The notes beneath the pieces are model-generated. The model did no database searches, had not been told where the DNA came from, and saw only the letters and a program-made list of their open reading frames with translations. A DNA stretch of 53,500 nt from positions 1 through 53,500 of the forward strand of contig JAUSJX010000106.1 in assembly GCA_030647435.1 (NCBI GenBank), written 5' to 3'. Made by a program: the position numbers and the translations under genes. This document shows, one piece after another, positions 24,530-32,390 of the stretch. Position 1 is the stretch's first letter, and each line of letters starts with the position of its first letter. The DNA is from Candidatus Rokuibacteriota bacterium (GTDB lineage: Bacteria; Methylomirabilota; Methylomirabilia; Rokubacteriales; CSP1-6).

Positions 24530-25450
24530 CTACAGCGAGTGGAAGTAGCCCGACATCCTCTTGCGCATTGCCTCGTCCGGCGGGGGGCCGGCGGCGGCGT
24601 TGACGTTGTCGACGACATGCGCCGGATTGCGCGTGGCCGGAATGACGCAGGTGACGGCCGGCTGCGCGAGGATCCACTTGAGGAAGAACTGCGCCCAGCT
24701 CGCGCAGCCGATCTCCCTCGCCCACTCGGGCACGGGCTTCCCCTTCACCCGCCGGAACATCGCGCCTTCGGCGAACGGGCGGTTGACGATCACGGCGGTG
24801 CCGCTGTCGGCGGCGGCCCGGAGCAGCCGCCGCTCCGCCTCCGGCTCGGCGAGCGAGTAGTTGACCTGGATGCAATCGATGTCTCCCCGCTTGAGGAATC
24901 TCTCCAGCTCCGCGTGGGCTGAGGCGTGGTAGTGGGTGACGCCGGCGTAGCGGACCCGGCCGGATGCCTTCCAGTCGGAGAGCGTCGCCCAGTGCGTGTC
25001 CGCGTCGACGAGGTTGTGCACCTGCATCAGGTCGAGGCGCTCGACGCGCAGCTTCCGCATCGAGTCCTCCATCTGGCGGATGCCCGCCTGCCTCCCGCTG
25101 GTCCACACCTTGGTCGCGACGAACAGCTTCGCCCGGACGCCCAGCTCGGACGCGAGCTGCCCGGTCACCGATTCGGACGATCCGTACATCGGGGAGCTGT
25201 CGACCACACGGGCGCCCAGGCCGACGAAGGCTTTGAGCGTGTCCCTCGCCTGGGCCATCGCGGCGGGATCGCCGGCGACGTCGAACACCTGCCAGGTGCC
25301 CAGGCCGATCGCGGGAATCGATTCGCCCGTCTTTGGAATGCGCCGCTCGAGGACACCATCACCGCTCGATTCAGCGGGCATCAGCATGGCTCCCAGGGCA
25401 ACGGCACCGGTCTTGAGAAAGGCGCGCCGGGTGGCGTCTGGGCCGGTCAC
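24530..25450 (-). CDS. Tat-exported aldo/keto reductase
   Basis: About 306 residues. The N terminus carries a twin-arginine signal (ATRRAFLKTGAVALGAMLMP), so the enzyme is probably exported folded. AKR features: GTWQVFDV, DSSPMYGSSESVTGQL (Asp, Tyr), VATKVWTSG (Lys), MQVHNLVD (His). Start chosen at GTG 25450 because a promoter -10 (25458-25463) overlaps the in-frame ATG 25459 and puts the transcript start at about the GTG; ATG 25459 is the alternative. Exported reductases of this kind are unusual, since NADPH is cytoplasmic. The substrate is unknown. Confidence 0.8.
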   Translation of the reverse strand: MTGPDATRRAFLKTGAVALGAMLMPAESSGDGVLERRIPKTGESIPAIGLGTWQVFDVAGDPAAMAQARDTLKAFVGLGARVVDSSPMYGSSESVTGQLASELGVRAKLFVATKVWTSGRQAGIRQMEDSMRKLRVERLDLMQVHNLVDADTHWATLSDWKASGRVRYAGVTHYHASAHAELERFLKRGDIDCIQVNYSLAEPEAERRLLRAAADSGTAVIVNRPFAEGAMFRRVKGKPVPEWAREIGCASWAQFFLKWILAQPAVTCVIPATRNPAHVVDNVNAAAGPPPDEAMRKRMSGYFHSL

Positions 25451-25457
25451 GAAGGCC

Positions 25458-25486
25458 ATCGTAGGTGATCGGCAGAGCCCGCGCAA
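25458..25486 (-). promoter_or_regulatory. Leaderless-type promoter for the Tat aldo/keto reductase
   Basis: On the minus strand, -35 TTGCGC (25486-25481), 17-bp spacer, -10 TACGAT (25463-25458), then 7 nt to GTG 25450. No Shine-Dalgarno sequence. Confidence 0.5.
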
Positions 25487-25526
25487 CGCGCCGCTTCACT
25501 TGCGACCTTCTCCCGCCTCGCGCAGG

Positions 25527-26162
25527 TCACGCCAGCATGACTGCCCGGGCCTCCGCCCAGTTCTCAAGCCGGTCCTCCTTGCCGTTCCATCCGCCGTTCA
25601 TCTTGAAGCTGATCTGGTTGAAGCCGGCCTGGTCGCCCGCATCGGCGATCGAGTTGAGGCCGTGGCTTTGCCAGAACCAGCACGCCGACAGGGCGGCGTG
25701 GCGCGGTTGGGCGACAGGCGAAGGCGCACTGATGACGGACGGCTCGGTGATTGCCCGGGAATAGGCGACGTAGTTGTCATGAAACGTGAGCTGGATCAGG
25801 CCGCGCCCGCGATACTTCCAGCCGTCGCCGCTGGCTTCGGCGCCGTTGCCGTAGCGGCCGGCATAGACGACGTTGGCGATCCGCTCGGGCTGGCGGTGAT
25901 ACTGCTGCGCGATTGCGTCGGTCGTGAACTTCCCGGGCCAGGTTTTCCGCAGTCCCGCCCATGAGTAGTTCAGGTTCTCTTCGGTGTGACGGAAATCGCC
26001 TGACTCGTGAGCGAGCTGCGCGATGAACGCGGCGATCCGGTTGGGCGTGTTGATCTCGAACCGGGTCATGCCCTCGTTCAGGAAGTCGACGTACATGACG
26101 AGGTCCTCGTAGCGGGCCATCGGCACCGTCATATCCAGCTGATCGATCGTGATGAGGCTCAT
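25527..26162 (-). CDS. Glycoside hydrolase family 19 (chitinase/lysozyme-like)
   Basis: 211 residues. The GH19 core shows AAFIAQLAHESGDFRHTEEN with the catalytic Glu in HES, the chain YSWAGLRKTWPGKF, the YGNG region, and GDGWKYRGRGLIQLTFHDNY, a highly conserved block of GH19 and phage/prophage endolysins. The end (WAEARAVML) is also typical. It cleaves beta-1,4 bonds in peptidoglycan or chitin. There is no signal peptide, as in phage endolysins that rely on holins. No holin or other phage gene is nearby, so it is perhaps a domesticated lysin or interbacterial weapon. Confidence 0.85.
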   Translation of the reverse strand: MSLITIDQLDMTVPMARYEDLVMYVDFLNEGMTRFEINTPNRIAAFIAQLAHESGDFRHTEENLNYSWAGLRKTWPGKFTTDAIAQQYHRQPERIANVVYAGRYGNGAEASGDGWKYRGRGLIQLTFHDNYVAYSRAITEPSVISAPSPVAQPRHAALSACWFWQSHGLNSIADAGDQAGFNQISFKMNGGWNGKEDRLENWAEARAVMLA

Positions 26163-26284
26163 TGCACATTCCTCCTTGGAGAAGCCAGGCCGGGAGAGAA
26201 GAGGGTCAGCCTGCCCCTCGGCGCGGCGGTGAAATCAGGAGAGAGGAAGAGGGCGAAGGCGCCGATCGAGTCGCGGGCTCGACG

Positions 26285-27472
26285 TCAGTGGCGCGCTGCG
26301 GCGATGAACGGCGCGTAGCCGCGCGCTATGAGCTCGCGAAGCTTCGACTGGGCGTCCGAGTGAGTCGCGAAGGGCCCCACGCGCACCCGCGCCAGCGCCC
26401 CCGCCGGATGCCCCGGCGCGCTCGTGAGCGGATCATTCGAGGCCGCCATGCCTTGGCGGCGAAGCCCTTCAGCCAGCTGCACCGCGGCCCCCACCGTCCT
26501 GAACGCTCCCACCTGGATCCAGTAGTGGCTCGCGACCACCCGGCTCGCGCCCTTGGGCGCTGCCTGGACGGGGATCGCGGGCTCGGGCGCGCTCACGCGG
26601 ATGACTTCGACCCTCGGGGCCGCGATCTCGACGGGGCGCGCCGCCAGTTGAACCTCCTGGCGGACGACCGGCGGCGCGATCACCGCCGGTACAACCACTG
26701 CCGGGGGTGACGCGGGCTTGGTGGGCTGGGGGGCCGGTGCCACTGCCGGCGCCACCGTCGGAGCTGGCGCGACCTTCGGTACTTGAGCCACTGGCGCCAC
26801 TTGAGCCACTGGCGCCACTTGCGCCACAGGCGCCGCTAGCGCCGCCGCGGCGACAGCCGGCCGCGGGACCTCGGGCGTATCGCCCTGCATTCTAGCAACC
26901 AGTTCCGAATACGACGAGCTGCTGAGTATCCGGTTGAACTGCGCCCGGTAGTTCGCGATGAGGCTCATCCCGTCGACGACCACGTCCCGGACCATCCAGC
27001 GCCCGCCCCGTCGGACCATGAAGTAGTCGACGTCGAGATCGCTTCCGTTGCGGGTGAGCAGGCTGGTTGCCACGGCGGCCGAGTCGCCGGTGATGGATTC
27101 TTCGAGGTAGCGGATCTGCATGCCGCCGCTCACGTTCGCCTTCGTGCCGACGAAGGCGATGTAGCCGCGCTCGAGGAAATCGGCAAAGAGCCGGACGAAC
27201 TCCGCCTGCTGGGACGGGGTCCTCGACTGCCACGCGGGGCCGAGGGCCCGCGCGGCGGCGTCCCGGTAGTCGAAGATCTCGTTGACGAGCGCGCGGATGG
27301 CCTGTCGCGGCGCCTCTGTCCCTCGCTCCGCGTCGGCGGATCGCAGGATCGCGTTCGCGCCCCCGAAGAAGGTCTCCAGCACTTCTTTCGGCGACGCCCC
27401 CCAGGCAGACTGGGCGATTGCGATCTCCAGCGCCACAGCGAGAGCCAGCACCATGGACTTGCGGTGGGTCAT
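26285..27472 (-). CDS. MlaC-SPOR fusion protein
   Basis: 395 residues in three parts. Residues 1-25 are a signal peptide (cleavage near AWG-ASP). Residues 26 to about 198 are a MlaC domain (FDYRDAAARALGPAWQSRTP, FADFLERGYIAFVG, MSLIANYRAQFNRIL). Residues about 205-310 are a Pro/Ala/Val-rich linker with APVAQV repeats. Residues about 313-395 are a SPOR domain (SHYWIQVGAFRTVGAAVQLA, LARVRVGPFATHSDAQSKL). SPOR domains bind glycan strands lacking stem peptides, mostly at division sites. The fusion implies a lipid-binding protein tethered to septal peptidoglycan. A TATGCT box ends 8 nt before the ATG and there is no Shine-Dalgarno sequence. Confidence 0.85.
   Translation of the reverse strand: MTHRKSMVLALAVALEIAIAQSAWGASPKEVLETFFGGANAILRSADAERGTEAPRQAIRALVNEIFDYRDAAARALGPAWQSRTPSQQAEFVRLFADFLERGYIAFVGTKANVSGGMQIRYLEESITGDSAAVATSLLTRNGSDLDVDYFMVRRGGRWMVRDVVVDGMSLIANYRAQFNRILSSSSYSELVARMQGDTPEVPRPAVAAAALAAPVAQVAPVAQVAPVAQVPKVAPAPTVAPAVAPAPQPTKPASPPAVVVPAVIAPPVVRQEVQLAARPVEIAAPRVEVIRVSAPEPAIPVQAAPKGASRVVASHYWIQVGAFRTVGAAVQLAEGLRRQGMAASNDPLTSAPGHPAGALARVRVGPFATHSDAQSKLRELIARGYAPFIAAARH
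26783..26836. repeat. 18-bp tandem repeats in the MlaC-SPOR linker
   Basis: Two identical 18-bp units (26783-26800, 26801-26818) and a third diverged unit (26819-26836) encode the APVAQV repeats of the linker. Copy number may vary between strains. Confidence 0.75.
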
Positions 27473-27548
27473 ACCGTGTAAGCATAGGCTCCCGCCGCGA
27501 GTTTTCTGTCATCTTTTCTGGCTCAGGATGACGGCCGGCGGCGCCCAC

Positions 27549-27577
27549 TTGCCGATCGCGGGCATCCCCGCTACTCT
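27549..27577 (+). promoter_or_regulatory. Leaderless-type promoter for the aldo/keto reductase at 27587
   Basis: -35 TTGCCG (27549-27554), 17-bp spacer, -10 TACTCT (27572-27577); the ATG at 27587 lies 9 nt downstream. Nearly identical to the promoter at 30330-30358. Confidence 0.6.
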
Positions 27578-27586
27578 CGGGGTCCC

Positions 27587-28579
27587 ATGCGCCATGTCCG
27601 CCTCGGCCGCACCGGTCTCCGGGTCTCCCGCCTCTGTCTCGGCACGATGACGTTCGGGCTGCAGTGCGACGAGGCGGCCTCGGCTGCCATCCTCGACCGC
27701 GCGGCCGCGGGCGGGATCACCTTCCTCGACGCGGCGGACGTCTATCCGCTGGGCGGCACCTTCGATACTGTGGGCCGCACCGAGGAGATCCTGGGGCGGT
27801 GGCTCGCGAGCCGGCGCCACGACTTCGTGGTCGCCACCAAGTGCGCCGGCGCTTTGAGCGCGAAGCCCTGGGACCGCGGCGCCTCCCGCAAGCACATCCT
27901 CGACGCCATCGAGGGCTCGCTGCGCCGCCTCCGCACCGACTACGTCGACCTCTACCAGATCCATCACCCCGACCCCGAGACGCCGATGGACGAGACCTTG
28001 CGCGCGCTCGACGACGTGGTGCGGGCGGGCAAGGCGCGCCATGTCGGCTGCTCGAACTACCCCGCGTGGCAGGTGGCGAGGGCGCTCGGCAGGAGCGAGG
28101 CGCAGGGGCTGGCGCGCTTCGACTCGGTCCAGCCGCGCTACAACCTGCTCTTCCGCCAGATCGAGCGCGAGCTGCTGCCGCTCTGCGGGGTCGAGGGCAT
28201 CGGCGTCATCCCGTACAACCCGCTGGCGGGAGGCTTCCTCTCGGGCAAGCACCGCAGGGAGACGGGCCCGACGGCGGGCACCCGCTTCACGCTCGGTACC
28301 GCGGCCGGGCGCTACCAGGAGCGCTACTGGCACGAGCGGGAGTTCGCCACTGTGGAAGAGCTGCGCCCGCTGGCGGCCGCGGCCGGGATGTCCATGGCGC
28401 AGATGGCGGTCGCGTGGGTCCTGGCGCATCCGGCCGTCACGGCCCCCATCATCGGGGCAAGCCGGCCCGAGCAGCTCGACGACGTGCTGGCCGCCGCAGA
28501 CAAGGGGCTGGCCGCCGACCTCAAGGCGCGGCTCGACGAGATGACGCGCGAATACCGCTACGGCGACGACCCCCGGTGA
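27587..28579 (+). CDS. Aldo/keto reductase
   Basis: 330 residues: MRHVRLGRTGLRVSRLCLGT. Catalytic tetrad: FLDAADVYPLGG (Asp, Tyr), FVVATKCAGAL (Lys), YQIHHPDPETP (His). NADP site near ITAPIIGASRPEQL-type block (TAPIIGASRPEQLDDVLAA). It belongs to the YajO/YghZ-like branch of soluble reductases. Its stop overlaps the GTG of the following dehydrogenase (GTGA, 28576-28579), so both enzymes are made together, perhaps acting on the same carbonyl compound. Confidence 0.9.
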   Translation: MRHVRLGRTGLRVSRLCLGTMTFGLQCDEAASAAILDRAAAGGITFLDAADVYPLGGTFDTVGRTEEILGRWLASRRHDFVVATKCAGALSAKPWDRGASRKHILDAIEGSLRRLRTDYVDLYQIHHPDPETPMDETLRALDDVVRAGKARHVGCSNYPAWQVARALGRSEAQGLARFDSVQPRYNLLFRQIERELLPLCGVEGIGVIPYNPLAGGFLSGKHRRETGPTAGTRFTLGTAAGRYQERYWHEREFATVEELRPLAAAAGMSMAQMAVAWVLAHPAVTAPIIGASRPEQLDDVLAAADKGLAADLKARLDEMTREYRYGDDPR

Positions 28580-29535
28580 TTGTGGCGCGCGTGGCGCTTC
28601 TCGACGACTACCAGGGCGTGGCGCTCAGCATGGCCGACTGGAAGAGCTTGCCGACAGGCACGGAGGTCGTGGTCTTCAAGGACCATCTCGCCGACGAGGA
28701 CGCGCTCGCGGCGCGGCTGGCCGATTTCGACATCATCATGGCCCTGCGCGAGCGGACGCCGTTCCCGCGATCGCTGCTCGAGCGCCTGCCGAAGCTCAAG
28801 CTCCTCATCACCGCGGGCATGCGGAACGCCTCCATCGACATGAAGGCGGCGGCCGACCGCGGCGTCCTCGTCTGCGGCACGGCCGGGCTGCCGTACCCGA
28901 CGGCGGAGCTGGCGTGGGGCTTGATCCTCTCGCTCGCCCGGCGCATCCCCGCCGAGGACCGCGCGACGCGCGAGGGGCGCTGGCAGACGAGCGTCGGGCT
29001 CGGCTTGAACGGCAAGACGCTCGGGGTCCTCGGGCTCGGGACGCTGGGCTCGCGCGCGGCGCGGGTAGGGCGCGCGTTCGAGATGGAAGTGCTCGCGTGG
29101 AGCCAGAACCTCACGGCCGAGCGCGCCGCCGAGGTGGGGGCGAGCCTCACGACAAAAGACGAGCTGCTCGCGCGCTCGGACTTCGTCTCGATCCACCTGG
29201 TCCTGGGCGAGCGCACCCGCGGGCTCATCGGCGCGCGCGAGCTGGGTCTCATGAAGCGGAGCGCGTACCTCGTCAACACCTCGCGGGGCCCCATCGTGGA
29301 GGAGGCCGCGGTGATCCGCGCGCTCCAGGACGGCACGATCGCCGGCGCCGGGCTCGATGTCTTCGACGAGGAGCCGCTGCCGCCCGACCATCCGTTCCGG
29401 CGGCTCCCCAACACCGCGATCACGCCTCATCTCGGCTATGTCACCGAGGAGACCTACCGGGTCTTCTACGGCCAGGCCCTCGAAGATATCAAGGCATACC
29501 TCGGCGGCACGCCGCTCCGGGTGCTGCGCCCCTAG
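28576..29535 (+). CDS. D-2-hydroxyacid dehydrogenase family protein
   Basis: 319 residues from GTG 28576 (MIVARVALLDDYQGVALSMA). NAD-binding loop LGVLGLGTLGSRAARVGRAF near residue 150; YLVNTSRGPIVEEAAVIRAL with the catalytic Arg region; DVFDEEPLP with the Glu; and ITPHLGYVTEE with the catalytic His. Close to the D-3-phosphoglycerate-dehydrogenase-like group often annotated D-2-hydroxyacid dehydrogenase. Translationally coupled to the preceding reductase. Confidence 0.88.
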   Translation: MIVARVALLDDYQGVALSMADWKSLPTGTEVVVFKDHLADEDALAARLADFDIIMALRERTPFPRSLLERLPKLKLLITAGMRNASIDMKAAADRGVLVCGTAGLPYPTAELAWGLILSLARRIPAEDRATREGRWQTSVGLGLNGKTLGVLGLGTLGSRAARVGRAFEMEVLAWSQNLTAERAAEVGASLTTKDELLARSDFVSIHLVLGERTRGLIGARELGLMKRSAYLVNTSRGPIVEEAAVIRALQDGTIAGAGLDVFDEEPLPPDHPFRRLPNTAITPHLGYVTEETYRVFYGQALEDIKAYLGGTPLRVLRP

Positions 29536-29576
29536 TACCGGCCCGGCGCGTCACCGAATTCGGATGGTGGACCCGG

Positions 29577-29600
29577 GGCGCTCCACAGTGACAGAGCGCC
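29577..29600. terminator. Hairpin between convergent genes
   Basis: GGCGCTC (29577-29583) pairs with GAGCGCC (29594-29600) across a 10-nt loop, in the 81-bp gap between the dehydrogenase and dedA-like genes. No T-run. Confidence 0.35.
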
Positions 29601-29616
29601 TCTCGACCGAGTCGCT

Positions 29617-30240
29617 CTAGCGGCGCTGTCGACCGCGGCGCTTCCGGTGCCGGCGGCGGAGCCACCATGCGGCCACCGCGACGACGACGACTCCGAGCAC
29701 GAGGCCGGCACGGCCGACCCACTTCTCCGCGATCGGCCAGGCCGCGCCGAGGAAGTAGCCAAGGAAGACGCACGCGACGGTCCAGAGGATCGCGCCGGCC
29801 ACGTTGTAGGCCAGGAAACGGCCGTACGGCATCCGCGCCGAGCCCGCCACGAATGGCGCCAGCGCCCGCAGGAAGCCGATGAAGCGGCCGATGAGCACCG
29901 CCTTGCCGCCGTGGCGCTTGAAGAACGCGTCCACGGCTTCGATGCGGTCCCGGTGGAACCCCAGCCGCGCCCCCCGCCGCAGGAGCCACGGGCGCCCAAG
30001 GCGCCGACCCAGCTCGTAGCCGATGGAGTCGCCGACCACGGCGCCGGCGGACACGACTGCGATCAGCGTGGGTAGCTCGAAGAGACCCGCCGAAGCGAGA
30101 ACCCCGGAGACGATCACAAGGCTCTCCCCGGGCACGAGCAGGCCGAGGAAGGCGGACGACTCCAGCGCGGCGCCGAGGAAGACGACCACGTAGCCCCACG
30201 AGCCGATGCTCCAGACGAAATCGATGAGCCAGTCGAGCAT
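29617..30240 (-). CDS. DedA family membrane protein
   Basis: 207 residues from ATG 30240 (MLDWLIDFVWSIGSWGYVVV). DedA/SNARE-associated signatures: LESSAFLGLLVPGESLVIVS, GDSIGYELGRRLG and the conserved GRFIGFLRALAPFVAGSARM. Four to five membrane segments. DedA proteins (relatives of DedA/UptA flippases) recycle undecaprenyl phosphate or move phospholipids across the inner membrane. A very basic C-terminal tail (RRRHRKRRGRQRR) faces the cytoplasm. Upstream DNA is AT-rich, likely holding the promoter. Confidence 0.88.
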   Translation of the reverse strand: MLDWLIDFVWSIGSWGYVVVFLGAALESSAFLGLLVPGESLVIVSGVLASAGLFELPTLIAVVSAGAVVGDSIGYELGRRLGRPWLLRRGARLGFHRDRIEAVDAFFKRHGGKAVLIGRFIGFLRALAPFVAGSARMPYGRFLAYNVAGAILWTVACVFLGYFLGAAWPIAEKWVGRAGLVLGVVVVAVAAWWLRRRHRKRRGRQRR

Positions 30241-30329
30241 TGTGATATGAATATCTTTATCAGGAAGGCCGTCCTCATCGCCACCACAAACGCCGCCCAA
30301 TTTCGGGAGCCCGGGCCGCCCGCGCCGAC

Positions 30330-30358
30330 TTGCCGACCGTCGGCATCCCCGCTACTCT
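30330..30358 (+). promoter_or_regulatory. Promoter for the enolase at 30381
   Basis: -35 TTGCCG (30330-30335), 17-bp spacer, -10 TACTCT (30353-30358). Almost the same sequence as 27549-27577, but here a GGAGG (30366-30370) and a 22-nt leader precede the ATG. Confidence 0.55.
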
Positions 30359-30380
30359 CATGGTCGGAGGTCACGCCCTG

Positions 30381-31559
30381 ATGAAAATCGCCAAGCTCGA
30401 ATCGCTCCACGCCGACGCGGGAACGCGCAACTTCGACTTCCTCAAGCTCACGACCGACACGGGGCTCGTGGGCTGGAGCGAGTACAACGAGACCTTCGGC
30501 GGCCCCGGCCTCTCGGCGGTGATCGAGCGCCTGGCGCCCGCCGTCATCGGCAAGGACCCTCGCGCCTGGGAGGCGCACGTCACCCACATGTACGCCGTCC
30601 GGCGCCAGTCGTCCGGCGGCGTGGTCCAGCAGGCTATCGCCGCCATTGAGAACGCGATGCTCGACGTCAAGGCGCGCGCCCTCGGCATCCCCGTGTACGA
30701 GATGCTGGGCGGGCCCGTGCGCGACCGCATCCGCCTCTACTGGTCTCACTGCGGGACGTACCGGGTCAGGGCCCACAAGGAAATGCAGATCCCGCCGGTG
30801 CGGTCGCTCGACGACATCGTGAAGCTGGGCAAGGAAGTGGTCGCCAAGGGCTATACGGCGCTCAAGACCAACGTGCTGCTCTTCGGTGACAACCCGCGCA
30901 ACTACGCCCCGGGCTTCGCCCGCGCGGCCGAGGGGTTCCCCGAGCTGAACCCCGACCGCTACGTGATCAAGGGCATCCAGGACCAGTTGGCCGCCTTCCG
31001 CGAGGGCGCGGGGCCGAACATGGACATCATGGTGGACCTCAACTTCAACTACAAGACGGAAGGCTTCGTGAAGATGGCGCGCGCGATGGAGCCCTTCGAT
31101 CTCCTGTGGATGGAGCTCGACACGCGGGACCCGAAGGCGCTCCAGTACATCCGCAGCCGCGCGCCCATGCCCGTCGCCTCGTGCGAGAGCCTGTTCGGGC
31201 GGCGGGACTACCGGCCGTACTTCGAGAACTACTCCGTGGACGTGGCGATCATCGACACGCCCTGGAACGGGGTGGGGGAGTCGGTCAAGATCGCCAACAT
31301 GGCGGACACGTACGAGATCAACATCGCCCCGCACAACTTCTACGGGCCGCTCGCGACGATGATGAGCGCGCACTTCTGCGCGGTCGTCCCCAACCTGCGC
31401 ATCATGGAGACCGATCCCGACACGGTGCCCTGGCACGACGACCTCGTGACCGTGAAACCCGCCATCAAGGACGGCCACATGAGTCTGCCGACTGGTCCTG
31501 GCTGGGGCACCGAGATCAACGAGGCGACCGTGCGGGCCCATCCGCCCCGCCAGCGGTGA
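30381..31559 (+). CDS. Mandelate racemase / muconate lactonizing enzyme family protein
   Basis: 392 residues, enolase superfamily. N-terminal cap MKIAKLESLHADAGTRNF; barrel Lys region GYTALKTNVLLFG; metal ligands in DIMVDLNFNYKTEGF, LLWMELDTRD, and PMPVASCESLFGRRDY; C-terminal MMETDPDTVPWHDDLV-type block (RIMETDPDTVPWHDD). The layout resembles galactonate/gluconate dehydratase-like members, but the specificity residues cannot be assigned with certainty. Start at 30381 is chosen by its GGAGG. The stop overlaps the GTG of the next gene (GTGA). Confidence 0.85.
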   Translation: MKIAKLESLHADAGTRNFDFLKLTTDTGLVGWSEYNETFGGPGLSAVIERLAPAVIGKDPRAWEAHVTHMYAVRRQSSGGVVQQAIAAIENAMLDVKARALGIPVYEMLGGPVRDRIRLYWSHCGTYRVRAHKEMQIPPVRSLDDIVKLGKEVVAKGYTALKTNVLLFGDNPRNYAPGFARAAEGFPELNPDRYVIKGIQDQLAAFREGAGPNMDIMVDLNFNYKTEGFVKMARAMEPFDLLWMELDTRDPKALQYIRSRAPMPVASCESLFGRRDYRPYFENYSVDVAIIDTPWNGVGESVKIANMADTYEINIAPHNFYGPLATMMSAHFCAVVPNLRIMETDPDTVPWHDDLVTVKPAIKDGHMSLPTGPGWGTEINEATVRAHPPRQR

Positions 31560-32302
31560 TCGTTCCCCGGGCGCTGATCCTCTCCGCCGTCCTCGCCTCG
31601 GCCCTCCTGCCCGCGCGGGCGCCCTGGGCAGCCGGCCCCACGCCGGCCCCCGTTTCAGCCAGAGAGCGCCCGGCCGAGATCGTCGCCGCGCTCAAGGAAT
31701 ACCGGGCGAGCCTCGAGACCCTCCTGCCGCTGCGGGAGCGGGAGCTCGCGGGGGCGAACAAGCTGCGCGCCCAGCGGCGGGAGTTCCTCGAGCGCGGCAT
31801 CGTCTCGCGCAAGGAGTTCGAGGAGACCGAGGCGGCTGTCGCACGAGCGGAGGAGAGGCTCGAAGAGACCCGGCGCGCCATCGCCGCCGCCGACCAGGCG
31901 ATGGCCGAGGCGACGACGGCGCGCGCACTGGCGGGTCTCCCGCCGCTGGGCCCGGGAGGCTACGAGCAGAGCGCGGACCTGATCCGCTACAACGGCCCGG
32001 CCGCCTGGTCATTGACTGCGGACACCCCCAGGCTTCGGCGGTTCTTCGCGGCCCGCTTCGGCCGGCCGCTCCCCGTGAGCTCCTACGGCCAGACGCCGCT
32101 GCACGACCGCATGGGCCTTGACCACAGGGATGCGCTCGACGTCGCCGTGCACCCGGACAGCCCGGAGGGGCGGACACTTAGGGACTACCTGCGCGCGGCC
32201 GGTATCCCCTTCATCGCCTCCTGGGGCGCCGTGCCGGGCTCCGCGTCTGGCGCGCACATCCACGTCGGGCAGCCGTCGCCGCGGATCTCGGTCACGCGAT
32301 GA
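31556..32302 (+). CDS. Secreted coiled-coil protein with M15-like (D-Ala-D-Ala peptidase-type) domain
   Basis: 248 residues from GTG 31556, overlapping the enolase stop. Signal peptide (RALILSAVLASALLPARAPW). A charged coiled coil at about residues 40-120 (ELAGANKLRAQRREFLERG, then ETEAAVARAEERLEETRRAI). The C-terminal domain has MGLDHRDALDVAVHPDSPEG and SGAHIHVG, i.e. H-x(6)-D/H and H-x-H patterns of zinc peptidases of family M15 (VanY-like). Likely trims peptidoglycan stem peptides or a related structure. Domain assignment rests on the metal motifs only. Confidence 0.6.
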   Translation: MIVPRALILSAVLASALLPARAPWAAGPTPAPVSARERPAEIVAALKEYRASLETLLPLRERELAGANKLRAQRREFLERGIVSRKEFEETEAAVARAEERLEETRRAIAAADQAMAEATTARALAGLPPLGPGGYEQSADLIRYNGPAAWSLTADTPRLRRFFAARFGRPLPVSSYGQTPLHDRMGLDHRDALDVAVHPDSPEGRTLRDYLRAAGIPFIASWGAVPGSASGAHIHVGQPSPRISVTR

Positions 32303-32320
32303 CGGCGGGGGCCGGCGCGG

Positions 32321-32350
32321 TTGCGCCTCGTCCCGCAAAGGTGCTACGGT
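32321..32350 (+). promoter_or_regulatory. Promoter for the amino-acid binding protein gene
   Basis: -35 TTGCGC (32321-32326), 18-bp spacer, extended -10 TGC-TACGGT (32345-32350), 40 nt before the ATG at 32391. Confidence 0.45.
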
Positions 32351-32390
32351 GCCTCCGTCTTCCACTTGGCTGTCGTGAAGGGAGTACCGG

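Noticed and set aside
28558-29430. 290-codon frame opposite the dehydrogenase at 28576-29535
   Set aside because: Antisense shadow of a clear D-2-hydroxyacid dehydrogenase gene, without motifs.
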